This document shows, one piece after another, positions 28,863-37,821 of a DNA stretch of 64,000 nucleotides. The notes beneath the pieces are model-generated. The model saw only the letters and a program-made list of their open reading frames with translations, was not told where the DNA came from and made no database searches. Every line of letters begins with the position of its first letter. The first letter of the stretch is position 1. The translations under genes and the position numbers were made by a program. The DNA is from Ochrobactrum vermis (GTDB taxonomy: Bacteria > Pseudomonadota > Alphaproteobacteria > Rhizobiales > Rhizobiaceae). Where the stretch lies: contig NZ_PCOC01000001.1 of NCBI RefSeq assembly GCF_002975205.1, positions 1,302,001 through 1,366,000 on the forward strand, given 5' to 3'.

Positions 28863-29804
28863 ATGCTTAACCGTAGAAACTTTCTGGCGGCCGCAGCGCT
28901 CACCGCTACGCTGACCATCCCAATGATGGCTTCCACTGCACAGGCTGCAGACTGGAGCAAGGATTATCCGGAAATCGTTCTGGGCGTGATCCCGGCAGAA
29001 AACGCTTCGACCACTTCCGACCGTTATGCGCCTCTGGCTGCCTATCTCGGCAAGGAACTGGGCACGAAGGTTACGCTGCGCGTTGCCAACGACTACGCTG
29101 CCGTCATCGAAGGCCAGCGCGCTGGCAACATCCAGATCGCATTCTATGGCCCGGCTTCCTACTCCCGCGCTGTCATGACCGGCGTTGAAACCACGCCGCT
29201 CGTCAACCAGCGTCACGACACTGGCGTAAACGGCTATTACTCGGTTGTTTATGTTCGCGCCGACAGCCCATACAAGAAAATGGATGACCTGAAGGGCAAA
29301 GCGATTGCTCTGGTGGATCCTAACTCGACCTCCGGTAACAACGCGCCACGCTTCTTCCTTAACCGCGAAGGCTATAGCGTCGATACGTTCTTTGGTAAGA
29401 ACTTCTTTGCTGGCAGCCACGAAAACGCAGTTCTGGCACTCGCACAGGGCACTGCAGACGCTGCAGCAAACTCCTGGAATTCGGAAGACGATTCCAACCT
29501 GACCCGCATGATCAGCCGTGGCGTTCTGAAAGATGCAAACGGCAAGGTGATGACGAAGGATGATTTCCGCATCATCTTCAAATCAGACTTCCTTCCAGAA
29601 GGCCCGTTTGCTGTGCTCAGCACTCTACCAGACCAGCTCAAGGCCGACATCAAGCAGGCTTTCCTCGATATGCCTAAGAAGGACAAGGCTGGCTTTGACG
29701 CCCTTTCCGACGGCAAGGACAAGGAATTCGTAGCGACCGAAGCCAAGGACTATGAGCCGATCATCGAGATGCTCAAGTTCAACGACAAGGCTCGCAAGTC
29801 CTAA
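28863..29804 (+). CDS. phnD: Phosphonate ABC transporter substrate-binding protein PhnD
   Basis: 313 residues from ATG 28863, after AGGAG. The N-terminus MLNRRNFLAAAALTATL carries a twin-arginine (RRNFL) motif, a hydrophobic stretch and a cleavage site near STAQA-AD, so it is exported, perhaps by the Tat route. The mature part has PhnD blocks such as LGVIPAENASTTSDRYAPL and ALVDPNSTSGNNAPRFFL. It binds phosphonates in the periplasm. A strong hairpin with T-tract follows its stop. Confidence 0.94.
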   Translation: MLNRRNFLAAAALTATLTIPMMASTAQAADWSKDYPEIVLGVIPAENASTTSDRYAPLAAYLGKELGTKVTLRVANDYAAVIEGQRAGNIQIAFYGPASYSRAVMTGVETTPLVNQRHDTGVNGYYSVVYVRADSPYKKMDDLKGKAIALVDPNSTSGNNAPRFFLNREGYSVDTFFGKNFFAGSHENAVLALAQGTADAAANSWNSEDDSNLTRMISRGVLKDANGKVMTKDDFRIIFKSDFLPEGPFAVLSTLPDQLKADIKQAFLDMPKKDKAGFDALSDGKDKEFVATEAKDYEPIIEMLKFNDKARKS

Positions 29805-29821
29805 TCCGCAGAACAATTGAA

Positions 29822-29854
29822 ATGCCCGAAGCCGCAAAAGCTTCGGGCATTTTT
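29822..29854 (+). terminator. Intra-operon terminator between phnD and phnE
   Basis: Perfect 11-bp stem ATGCCCGAAGC / GCTTCGGGCAT with a seven-base loop and five T residues. It lies between phnD and phnE and would lower expression of the permease genes relative to the binding protein. Confidence 0.88.
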
Positions 29855-29869
29855 GTTAGGGAATCTCGC

Positions 29870-30742
29870 ATGACGATATCGTCTCTCGACGGCAGCGGTT
29901 CCAAAGACCTGCTCGCCGAGTATCGCAGGGAAGTCGGGAAACGACGCCTTTATGGGCTCGGCTTCCTCCTTGCTCTGGTTGTTATCGCCATAGTTGCCTC
30001 TGTTGTTGCCGATGTTCGGCCGGGCACACTGGTCGAAAATCTCTTTCGCTTTACAAGCTATCTTGGCCGCATCCTGCCGGATCTGACCATTGCCAATTTC
30101 TGGGGCGATCTCGCTGCCTGGTACTGGAATCTTGGCGGCTGGCTCAAGATGCTGTTCGAGACGCTACTGATTGCCTATCTGGCAACCTTGATCGGCGGTA
30201 TCATTGCTTTTGCCGCGTCATTTGCAGCTTCATCGAATATGGCTCCCAATTCGACGGTGCGCTTCATCGTTCGTCGCGGGCTGGAACTGCTGCGTACCGT
30301 TCCTGAAATCGTCTTCGCTTTGTTGTTCGTCATTGCCTTCGGTCTTGGGCCGATGGCCGGTGTGCTGGCACTGATGCTTCACACGACAGGCTCGCTTGGC
30401 AAGCTGTTCTCCGAAGTGGTCGAAAACATCGACATGCGGCCCGTTGAAGGTATTCGCGCTTCCGGCGGCTCCGGCCTTCAGGTCATCCGCTTTGCCGTAC
30501 TGCCACAAGTCGCCGCCAATTTTGCTTCCTATGGCCTGCTGCGCTTCGAAATCAACGTGCGCGGCGCTTCGGTCATGGGCTTCGTCGGGGCAGGTGGTAT
30601 CGGGCAGGAACTGCTGACCTCGATCCGCCAGTTCTACTACAGCGATGTCAGCGCCATCCTGCTTCTGATTATCGTGACCATTGTTGCCATTGACCTCATT
30701 ACGCAGCGTATTCGCCATGCGCTTCTGGGCCGTATTGGTTGA
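29870..30742 (+). CDS. phnE: Phosphonate ABC transporter permease PhnE (first)
   Basis: 290 residues from ATG 29870. The in-frame ATG at 29822 is inside the terminator hairpin and is rejected. Several hydrophobic helices are visible, e.g. GLGFLLALVVIAIVASVVA and LIAYLATLIGGIIAFAASFA. The cytoplasmic EAA-type loop reads ...EGIRASGGSGLQVIRFAVLPQ. It forms the membrane channel of PhnCDE, probably as a heterodimer with the next permease of equal length. Confidence 0.92.
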   Translation: MTISSLDGSGSKDLLAEYRREVGKRRLYGLGFLLALVVIAIVASVVADVRPGTLVENLFRFTSYLGRILPDLTIANFWGDLAAWYWNLGGWLKMLFETLLIAYLATLIGGIIAFAASFAASSNMAPNSTVRFIVRRGLELLRTVPEIVFALLFVIAFGLGPMAGVLALMLHTTGSLGKLFSEVVENIDMRPVEGIRASGGSGLQVIRFAVLPQVAANFASYGLLRFEINVRGASVMGFVGAGGIGQELLTSIRQFYYSDVSAILLLIIVTIVAIDLITQRIRHALLGRIG

Positions 30743-30746
30743 GGAG

Positions 30747-30800
30747 TGTGATCCCGAAAAGTGGGAACCGGTTTTCGGAAAAGATCATGCTCAAACAAAA
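30747..30800. repeat. Intergenic mosaic palindrome between the two phnE genes
   Basis: Contains GATCCCGAAAAGTGGGAACC and GGTTTTCGGAAAAGATCATG, an inverted repeat of a type scattered in rhizobial and Brucella genomes (RIME-like). Related pieces occur at 37624, 52330, 57396 and 60942. Confidence 0.75.
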
Positions 30801-30809
30801 GAGAGAATT

Positions 30810-31682
30810 ATGACCGATATTGCACAAAGTCTCTCCCGTGAGGCGCATGCGCACGAAAAGGAACTTCGGGCGGAACATGCCGAACTGTTCGGAAATGCGC
30901 GTGCCTGGCGCAATCTGGCGATTTTAACCGTAGCTTTGGTTGCTTCCGTCTGGTTCGCCTTCTACTGGCTCGATTTTTCGCTGCTGCGCATTCTCAATGG
31001 CCTCGGTCGCCTTGGCGATTTCGCGCTGATGATGATGCCGCCATCGTCCGGCGGGCGTTTCAGCCTCTATCTGTGGTCGATGATGGAAACGCTGGCAATC
31101 GCCTATCTCGGCACATTGCTGGCGGCGATCCTTGCGTTCCCGTTCGGCTTTCTGGCCGCCAAGAACATTATCCCGAATGTGTTCCTGCATTTCGGCATCC
31201 GTCGTTTCCTCGATACCATTCGCGGCGTCGATACGCTGATCTGGGCATTGATCTGGGTGTCGGTTGTGGGTCTCGGGCCGTTTGCCGGAATTCTCGCGAT
31301 TGCCTGCTCGGATTTCGGGGCATTCGGCAAGCTGTTCTCGGAAGCCATTGAAGGCGCCGACAAGAAGCCGGTCGAGGGTGTGGTCTCATCGGGTGGCGGC
31401 AGGCTGCATGGTTACCGCTTCGGCGTGCTGCCGCAGGTTTTGCCACTGATCGGTAGTCAGGTGCTTTATTTCTTCGAGTCAAACACGCGCTCGGCAACGA
31501 TCATCGGTATCGTCGGGGCAGGCGGCATCGGCGCGCATCTGGCAGAACAGATCAAGGTTTTGAACCTACAGGACGTTTCCTTCCTGATCATCATGATCCT
31601 GATTGCTGTGGCTGTTATCGACTGGTTCTCGTCCAGGCTTCGCCACGCGATGATCGGCAAGAAGGCGCAAAAGTCAGCTTAA
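30810..31682 (+). CDS. phnE: Phosphonate ABC transporter permease PhnE (second)
   Basis: 290 residues from ATG 30810, after AAGAGAG. Longer frames run through the intergenic repeat. The helix NLAILTVALVASVWFAFYWL is near residue 35, followed by TLAIAYLGTLLAAILAFPFG. The EAA loop GVVSSGGGRLHGYRFGVLPQ is conserved. It pairs with the preceding permease. Its stop overlaps the convergent marC stop by four bases. Confidence 0.92.
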   Translation: MTDIAQSLSREAHAHEKELRAEHAELFGNARAWRNLAILTVALVASVWFAFYWLDFSLLRILNGLGRLGDFALMMMPPSSGGRFSLYLWSMMETLAIAYLGTLLAAILAFPFGFLAAKNIIPNVFLHFGIRRFLDTIRGVDTLIWALIWVSVVGLGPFAGILAIACSDFGAFGKLFSEAIEGADKKPVEGVVSSGGGRLHGYRFGVLPQVLPLIGSQVLYFFESNTRSATIIGIVGAGGIGAHLAEQIKVLNLQDVSFLIIMILIAVAVIDWFSSRLRHAMIGKKAQKSA

Positions 31683-32308
31683 CCATTGATCAGCGCCTTG
31701 ACGCCATCTGCCACGAATTGAACTGCAAGCGCTGCAAGGATGACACCCAGCAACCGGGTCAGAATGGAACGACCGGTTTCGCCAAGAAACCGGTCGACGC
31801 GTTCTGCGAGCAGCAGCACGAAATAGGTAATCAGCAAACAGACAGCGATGACGCCAAGCAGAGCGGCTCGCGGTCCAATTCCATGGAACGAGTCCGAGGT
31901 CAGAACGATAGCCGAGATCGCGCCCGGACCGGCAATCAGCGGAATGGCGAGCGGGAAGGCGGCTATATTGCGGATATGATCCTTGGTGATGGCCACCTCG
32001 GCGCTCTTTTCCTTACGCTCGGTTCGCTTCTCGAAAATCATTTCGAAGGCAATCCAGAAGAGTAGCAGGCCGCCCGCGACACGGAACGCACCGATCGTTA
32101 TGCCGAACATGCCAAGTATCTGCGCGCCTGCAATGGCAAAGAGCGCCATCACGATAAAGCCGATGATTGAAGCACGAAGCGCCACCTGTCCACGGTGGTG
32201 CCGCTCCATGCCCGGTGTGAGCGCCAGAAACAGCGGTGCAAGGCCGGGCGGATCGATTGTGACAAGAAGGGTGACGAACGCGCTGAAAACCGTATCGTAG
32301 AACCCCAT
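31679..32308 (-). CDS. MarC family integral membrane protein
   Basis: 209 residues, about six membrane helices, with the MarC/UPF0056 signature TIDPPGLAPLFLALTPG near the N-terminus and AFPLAIPLIAGPGAISAIVL in the second half. The family function is unknown; the old link to multiple antibiotic resistance in E. coli was not upheld. It is convergent with phnE and divergent from gyrA. Confidence 0.9.
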   Translation of the reverse strand: MGFYDTVFSAFVTLLVTIDPPGLAPLFLALTPGMERHHRGQVALRASIIGFIVMALFAIAGAQILGMFGITIGAFRVAGGLLLFWIAFEMIFEKRTERKEKSAEVAITKDHIRNIAAFPLAIPLIAGPGAISAIVLTSDSFHGIGPRAALLGVIAVCLLITYFVLLLAERVDRFLGETGRSILTRLLGVILAALAVQFVADGVKALING

Positions 32309-32558
32309 ACTGCACGCGCCCTTCTTGTTGGCATGTTATGCTCAATCGGATACATGGATTGTAGACGATCAGGGGCACATGGTCGATGCAAAGCGCCGTG
32401 ACGAGCAACATCCTTGCTCAATCTTTATGTGAATATCTTTTAAGCCCTTGATTTAATAGGCGGAAATAGCCTGTCGAAAAGGTCGTGAAATTGGCGTTTT
32501 TTGCTGGTTTCCGTTATAAAGTGACTTTATCGATTCTGTTGAGAAAGAAATCTGAATA

Positions 32559-35366
32559 GTGTCAGATCAAACGCCTCCACCCGGTTCCGACGATATGAAT
32601 GGTGGCCCAAACGGCGGCCCTAGCGGTATCGAACCGATTTCCATTATCGAGGAGATGCAGCGCTCCTATCTCGATTACGCGATGAGCGTTATCGTGAGTC
32701 GTGCGCTGCCCGATGTACGCGACGGCCTGAAGCCCGTACATCGCCGCATTCTCCACGCCATGAATGAGATGAACCTCGCCTATAACCGCCCTTACCGTAA
32801 GTCGGCAGGTGTGATCGGTGAGGTCATGGGTAAGTATCACCCGCATGGTGATGCCTCGATCTACGATGCCCTCGTGCGTATGGCGCAGGATTTTTCCATG
32901 CGCGATCCGCTGGTCGACGGGCAGGGTAATTTCGGATCCATCGACGGCGATCCACCGGCGGCAATGCGTTACACCGAATGCCGTCTGGAAAAACTCACCG
33001 AAGCCCTTCTGTCGGACATCGACAAGGACACGGTCAATTTCCAGGACAATTATGACGGTCGCGAGCGGGAACCGGTGGTTATGCCTGCGCGTTTCCCGAA
33101 CCTGCTCGTCAATGGCTCGGGCGGTATCGCGGTCGGTATGGCGACCAATATCCCGCCTCACAACCTTGGCGAAGTCATTGATGGCTGCATAGCGTTGATT
33201 GAAAATCCGGCCATCGAGCTGGAAGAAATCATGGAAATCATTCCCGGTCCGGATTTCCCGACCGGAGGCATCATTCTCGGGCGCGCAGGCATCAATTCCG
33301 CCTACACGACCGGTCGCGGCTCGGTGATCATGCGCGGACGCGCTGCAATCGAGCCAATGCGCGGTGATCGCGAAGCCATCATCATCACCGAGATTCCGTA
33401 TCAGGTGAACAAGGCGTCGATGATCGAGAAAATGGCCGAACTGGTGCGCGACAAGCGCATCGAAGGCATTTCCGATCTGCGCGATGAATCCGACCGCGAA
33501 GGTTATCGCGTCGTGATCGAACTCAAGCGCGATGCAGTTGCCGATGTCGTGCTGAACCAGCTCTATCGTTACACGCCGCTGCAGACTTCATTCGGCTGCA
33601 ACATGGTGGCACTGAACGGCGGCAAGCCGGAACAGCTCAATCTGCTCGACATGCTTCGCGCATTCGTCGCCTTCCGCGAGGAAGTGGTTACACGCCGCAC
33701 AAAATTCCTGCTCAACAAGGCACGCGATCGCGCGCATGTGTTGGTTGGTCTGGCAATTGCGGTTGCGAATATCGATGAGATCATCGCTCTTATTCGTCGT
33801 GCGCCGGATCCGGCAACGGCGCGTGAACAGTTGATGGAACGTCGTTGGCCTGCTGCCGATGTAGCGCCACTCATCCGCCTCATCGATGATCCGCGTCATA
33901 AGATCAATGAAGACAACACGTATAACCTCTCGGAAGAGCAGGCGCGTGCTATCCTTGATCTTCGCTTGCAGCGCCTGACAGCTCTTGGCCGCGATGAAGT
34001 TGCGGACGAGTTGAACAAGATCGGCGAAGAAATTCGCGATTATCTGGATATTCTTGGCTCTCGCATTCGCGTTATGACAATCGTCACGGAAGAGATGATT
34101 GCCGTTCGGGACGAGTTTGCCACGCCACGCCGCACCGAGTTCGGTCTTGGTGGCGCGGAAATGGATGATGAAGACCTCATCGCCCGCGAAGATATGGTTG
34201 TTACCGTCAGTCACGCTGGTTACATCAAGCGTGTGCCGCTGACGACCTATCGTGCGCAACGCCGCGGCGGCAAGGGTCGCTCCGGCATGGCGACGAAGGA
34301 CGAAGATTTCGTCACTCGTCTGTTTGTGGCCAATACGCATACGCCGGTTCTGTTCTTCTCCTCGCGTGGCATTGTCTATAAGGAGAAGGTCTGGCGTCTG
34401 CCGGTCGGCAATCCGCAGTCGCGCGGCAAGGCACTCATCAACATGTTGCCATTGCAGCAGGGCGAGCGCATCACCACAATCATGCCGCTGCCGGAGGATG
34501 AAGATTCCTGGGCAAACCTCGACGTCATGTTCTCGACGACGCGCGGTACGGTTCGCCGTAACAAGCTGTCGGACTTCGTTCAGGTCAACCGCAACGGCAA
34601 GATTGCGATGAAGCTCGAAGACGAGGGTGATGAAATCCTCTCGGTCGATACCTGTACGGAATTCGACGACGTGCTTCTGACTTGTGCCGGTGGCCAGTGC
34701 ATTCGCTTCCCTGTCACCGACGTACGCGTCTTTGCAGGCCGTAACTCGATCGGCGTACGCGGCATCAATCTGGCAGAAGGCGACAAGGTCATCTCGATGG
34801 CCATCCTGCATCACGTCGATGCGGATGCGTCGACACGCTCCGCCTATCTCAAGCGTTCGATTGCCGAGCGCAGGGCGCAAGGTGCTGACGATGCCGATGA
34901 CATCGTGGTCGTCGGTGAGGAAGTCGGCGTTGAAGCGGATCTTTCCGAAGAACTCTATCAGGAACTGAAGGCCCGTGAAGAAACCGTGCTGACAGTCAGC
35001 GAATACGGTTACGGCAAGCGTTCCTCGTCTTATGAGTTCCGCGTTTCCGGCCGTGGCGGCAAGGGCATTCGCGCTACCGATACGTCGAAGACCGACGAAA
35101 TCGGCAAGCTGGTTGCCCTGTTCCCGGTAGAGGCAAGCGATCAGATCCTGCTGGTTTCCGATGGCGGTCAGCTCATTCGTGTGCCGGTTGGCGGCATTCG
35201 TATCGCCGGACGTTCAACCAAGGGTGTCACGATCTTCAATACGGCGGACGGCGAAAAGGTCGTCTCGGTGGAACGCATATCCGAAACGGATAGCGATGAA
35301 GAGAATGGCAATGACGGCGAGGCGGCTTCTGAAGCTGAAGCGCCATCGACTGAAGCTGAAGAATAA
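32559..35366 (+). CDS. gyrA: DNA gyrase subunit A
   Basis: 935 residues from GTG 32559 ([12 protein letters not shown]). The breakage-reunion domain has the catalytic Tyr138 in [10 protein letters not shown]. The quinolone-resistance region reads [20 protein letters not shown], with Ala99 where E. coli has Ser83 and Asp103 at the Asp87 position. The GyrA box QRRGGKGR opens the C-terminal beta-pinwheel, and an acidic tail ends the protein. With GyrB it introduces negative supercoils. The ribosome site (GAGAAAG) is weak and distant. Confidence 0.97.
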   Translation: MSDQTPPPGSDDMNGGPNGGPSGIEPISIIEEMQRSYLDYAMSVIVSRALPDVRDGLKPVHRRILHAMNEMNLAYNRPYRKSAGVIGEVMGKYHPHGDASIYDALVRMAQDFSMRDPLVDGQGNFGSIDGDPPAAMRYTECRLEKLTEALLSDIDKDTVNFQDNYDGREREPVVMPARFPNLLVNGSGGIAVGMATNIPPHNLGEVIDGCIALIENPAIELEEIMEIIPGPDFPTGGIILGRAGINSAYTTGRGSVIMRGRAAIEPMRGDREAIIITEIPYQVNKASMIEKMAELVRDKRIEGISDLRDESDREGYRVVIELKRDAVADVVLNQLYRYTPLQTSFGCNMVALNGGKPEQLNLLDMLRAFVAFREEVVTRRTKFLLNKARDRAHVLVGLAIAVANIDEIIALIRRAPDPATAREQLMERRWPAADVAPLIRLIDDPRHKINEDNTYNLSEEQARAILDLRLQRLTALGRDEVADELNKIGEEIRDYLDILGSRIRVMTIVTEEMIAVRDEFATPRRTEFGLGGAEMDDEDLIAREDMVVTVSHAGYIKRVPLTTYRAQRRGGKGRSGMATKDEDFVTRLFVANTHTPVLFFSSRGIVYKEKVWRLPVGNPQSRGKALINMLPLQQGERITTIMPLPEDEDSWANLDVMFSTTRGTVRRNKLSDFVQVNRNGKIAMKLEDEGDEILSVDTCTEFDDVLLTCAGGQCIRFPVTDVRVFAGRNSIGVRGINLAEGDKVISMAILHHVDADASTRSAYLKRSIAERRAQGADDADDIVVVGEEVGVEADLSEELYQELKAREETVLTVSEYGYGKRSSSYEFRVSGRGGKGIRATDTSKTDEIGKLVALFPVEASDQILLVSDGGQLIRVPVGGIRIAGRSTKGVTIFNTADGEKVVSVERISETDSDEENGNDGEAASEAEAPSTEAEE

Positions 35367-35380
35367 TCAAGAAGCCCGGG

Positions 35381-35442
35381 TTAGAGCATTTCCGAGCCAA
35401 AAATATGAAACGGTTTTGCGCCGGATAATGCGACAAAACAAA
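35381..35442. repeat. Palindromic mosaic repeat after gyrA
   Basis: Begins TTAGAGCATTTCCGAGCC and contains AAACGGTTTTGCGCCGGATAATGCG, the same type as the copies after clpX and lon. Confidence 0.7.
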
Positions 35443-35470
35443 AGACCTAGGCTTTTTGTACTGATCAATG

Positions 35471-35505
35471 AAAAAGGCCGATGGCGGGAACCATCGGCCT
35501 TTTTC
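35471..35505 (+). terminator. Rho-independent terminator after gyrA
   Basis: Fourteen-pair stem AAAAAGGCCGATGG / CCATCGGCCTTTTT with the loop CGGGAA. Confidence 0.93.
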
Positions 35506-35592
35506 AGATGCCAAGACTGGAGGAATTGGCGATCACAGAAACTTTCTGACAGCAAGCTCCAACGCTATTGCGCGAACTCGACTGTTTCGTAT

Positions 35593-35742
35593 TTAGCGCG
35601 AACGCATGTTGCGCAAGCTATTGATGTCGAATGCCACCTGACGCACGCGCTGACGCTTGGTTTCGTTCTCTTCGAGAAGCAATATGATTGCCGATGCAGC
35701 CATCGCGACCATCATGGATAATGCCAGAAGAAAGATCATCAT
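35593..35742 (-). CDS. 49-residue membrane peptide, function unknown
   Basis: A short frame starting MMIFLLALSMMVAMAASAII, giving one membrane helix (residues 2-23), then a charged tail LLEENETKRQRVRQVAFDIN. Start ATG 35742 follows AAAGGA at seven bases, a good ribosome site. It is divergent from coaD and convergent with the gyrA terminator. I recognise no family. The ribosome site, the helix-plus-basic-tail design and the free space around it support a real gene. Confidence 0.6.
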   Translation of the reverse strand: MMIFLLALSMMVAMAASAIILLLEENETKRQRVRQVAFDINSLRNMRSR

Positions 35743-35936
35743 CGTGTTATCCTTTCGACATACATACGCTTCAGAAGCGAAAAGGTTGCACCGAACTTGC
35801 GCCTATTTTGGTAAATCGGTTGTGAACTTGTCGTGAAATCGCTGTTCATATCGCATTCATTTGGTTTCTTGGTTTCTGTTTCCTTATCGCAGTGGTTCTT
35901 GTTGAAAATCCCGTCAGAAAAGGCTAGCTGGAAGAA

Positions 35937-36431
35937 ATGACGATCGCGATTTATGCGGGCTCCTTCGACCCGGTGACAAACGGCCATATGGATGTCCTTA
36001 AAGGTGCCTTGCGCCTTGCCGACGAGGTTATTGTCGCTATTGGCGTCCATCCCGGCAAAAAACCTCTCTTCACCTTCGAGGAGCGCGTGGCGCTCATCGG
36101 TGAGAGCTCCAAGGCCATATTGGGCAAGGACGCTGGCCGGGTTTCCGTCATTTCCTTCGATGGACTTGTCATCGATGCTGCGCGCAAACATGCCGCACAA
36201 TTGATGGTGCGTGGTTTGCGCGATGGCACCGATCTCGACTATGAAATGCAGATGGCGGGCATGAACGGCACCATGGCGCCGGAATTGCAGACTGTGTTCC
36301 TGCCTGCCGACCCGGCAGTACGCACGATTACCGCCACATTGGTTCGACAGATTGCCTCCATGGGCGGCGATATAAGGCCCTTTGTTCCTGCGGCAGTCGC
36401 TGCCGCTCTGAACGCCAAATTCAAATCCTGA
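35937..36431 (+). CDS. coaD: Phosphopantetheine adenylyltransferase CoaD
   Basis: 164 residues. The nucleotidyltransferase motif [12 protein letters not shown] (HXGH-like) is at residues 9-20, and the second motif reads [20 protein letters not shown]. It converts 4'-phosphopantetheine and ATP to dephospho-CoA, the penultimate CoA step. It heads a same-strand run of coaD-ppiA-ppiB. Confidence 0.95.
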   Translation: MTIAIYAGSFDPVTNGHMDVLKGALRLADEVIVAIGVHPGKKPLFTFEERVALIGESSKAILGKDAGRVSVISFDGLVIDAARKHAAQLMVRGLRDGTDLDYEMQMAGMNGTMAPELQTVFLPADPAVRTITATLVRQIASMGGDIRPFVPAAVAAALNAKFKS

Positions 36432-36451
36432 CCGCAGGGAGTTTTTCGATC

Positions 36452-37042
36452 ATGTCTTTCTTTCGTTCGGCGCTTGCCGCTGTTGCCTTTATCGCGCTGT
36501 CGCAAGGGGCAGTCCAGACGGCTGCTGCCGCCAATGCTGAAAATACCCTGGTTCTCAAACTGAAGGACGGCGACGTTGCTATTCAGCTCCGCCCCGACCT
36601 CGCGCCCAAGCATGTGGCCCAGATCGAAAAGCTGGTTGGTGAAGGCGCTTATAACGGCGTTGCCTTCCACCGCGTCATTCCGGGCTTCATGGCCCAGACC
36701 GGCGACGTGAAGTTCGGCAACATGGACAAGGGTTTCGATGCTTCGCGCGTCGGCACCGGCGGTTCGGACTATCCTGATATTCCAGCAGAATTTTCGAAAG
36801 AACCGTTCGTGCGCGGCACAATCGGCATGGCTCGCAGCCAGAACCCGAATTCGGCCAATTCGCAATTCTTCATCATGTTTGCGGACGGCGCGTTCCTCAA
36901 CGGCCAGTACACCGTGGTCGGTAATGTTGTCAGCGGCATGGATGTCGTCGACAAGATAAAGAAGGGTAGCGAAGCCGATAACGGCGCCGTGGAAAACCCC
37001 GACAAGATCATCAAGGCCACGCTTCAGGCCGACAAGAAGTAA
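36452..37042 (+). CDS. ppiA: Exported peptidyl-prolyl cis-trans isomerase (cyclophilin)
   Basis: 196 residues. A signal peptide (about 1-29, FRSALAAVAFIALSQGAVQT ... AAAAN) is followed by a cyclophilin domain with FHRVIPGFMAQTGD and MARSQNPNSANSQFFI. It catalyses proline isomerisation in periplasmic proteins. It lies 20 bases after coaD and 18 before a cytoplasmic paralogue. Confidence 0.92.
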   Translation: MSFFRSALAAVAFIALSQGAVQTAAAANAENTLVLKLKDGDVAIQLRPDLAPKHVAQIEKLVGEGAYNGVAFHRVIPGFMAQTGDVKFGNMDKGFDASRVGTGGSDYPDIPAEFSKEPFVRGTIGMARSQNPNSANSQFFIMFADGAFLNGQYTVVGNVVSGMDVVDKIKKGSEADNGAVENPDKIIKATLQADKK

Positions 37043-37060
37043 AATACAAGGAGAGGCCCA

Positions 37061-37567
37061 ATGGCTTACAAAGACCCTGAAAACACGCTTGTTCTGGAAA
37101 CCACCAAGGGCAACGTCGTTCTGGAACTCTATCCAGACCTCGCGCCGGATCACGTTGCGCGTATCAAGGAACTGGCCCGCGAAGGTGCCTATGACGGCGT
37201 TGTGTTTCACCGCGTGATCGACGGCTTCATGGCCCAGACCGGCGACGTGAAGTTCGGCAAGACGGGCGGCGCACATTTCAACGGTTCGCGCGCCGGCATG
37301 GGCGGTTCGGACAAGCCGGACCTGAAGGCTGAATTCTCCAACACGCAGCACAAGCGTGGCACGGCTTCGATGGCACGTTCGGCTAACCCGAATTCGGCCA
37401 ACTCGCAGTTCTTCATCTGCTTCACCGATGCTCCGTGGCTCGACCGTCAGTACACCGTCTGGGGTCAGGTTATCGAAGGCATGGACAATGTCGACAAGAT
37501 CAAGCGCGGTGAGCCTGTTGCTGATCCCGATACGATCGTGACGGCCCGTATCGCTGCCGACGCCTAA
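37061..37567 (+). CDS. ppiB: Cytoplasmic peptidyl-prolyl cis-trans isomerase (cyclophilin)
   Basis: 168 residues, with no signal peptide. The conserved core FHRVIDGFMAQTGDVKFG and MARSANPNSANSQFFICF matches its neighbour closely, which points to a tandem duplication followed by loss or gain of the export signal. It has a good ribosome site (AGGAGAG). A GC-rich hairpin at 37592-37616 with TCTTGCTTT may end the operon. Confidence 0.93.
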   Translation: MAYKDPENTLVLETTKGNVVLELYPDLAPDHVARIKELAREGAYDGVVFHRVIDGFMAQTGDVKFGKTGGAHFNGSRAGMGGSDKPDLKAEFSNTQHKRGTASMARSANPNSANSQFFICFTDAPWLDRQYTVWGQVIEGMDNVDKIKRGEPVADPDTIVTARIAADA

Positions 37568-37591
37568 TTCTGTAGTTTCTGTCCAGCTATC

Positions 37592-37624
37592 GCGGCTCCG
37601 GTATTGCCGGGGCCGCTCTTGCTT
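37592..37624 (+). terminator. Probable terminator after ppiB
   Basis: Stem GCGGCTCCGG / CCGGGGCCGC with one mismatch, followed by TCTTGCTTT. Confidence 0.7.
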
Positions 37625-37770
37625 TAGAGCGCGTCCCGAAAAGTGTGAAACGCCTATGCAGGAAAATCAGTCCACTGGACTGATTTCTGGTCCTGCTTCG
37701 ATCGGAAAAGACGCGTAAAAACAAAAAGTTGGAGCGCCGATCTGATTCAATCAGATCGAGACGTGCTCTA
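37624..37770. repeat. Composite mosaic repeat between ppiB and queA
   Basis: Starts TTAGAGCGCGTCCCGAAAAG and ends in the GATCTGATTCAATCAGATC ... GTGCTCTAA unit also seen at 1741 and 52269. In the middle is a near-perfect 23-base palindrome (37664-37686, AAATCAGTCCA-C-TGGACTGATTT). It appears to be several units nested together. Confidence 0.8.
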
Positions 37771-37821
37771 ATGCATTTCCGAACACCACCATTCGGCGGA
37801 AATGTTCTCACGAGGTTCATA

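Noticed and set aside
29822..29869. Longer phnE start at 29822
   Set aside because: The added codons are exactly the left arm and loop of a strong terminator; the ATG at 29870 gives the family length and equals the second PhnE in length.
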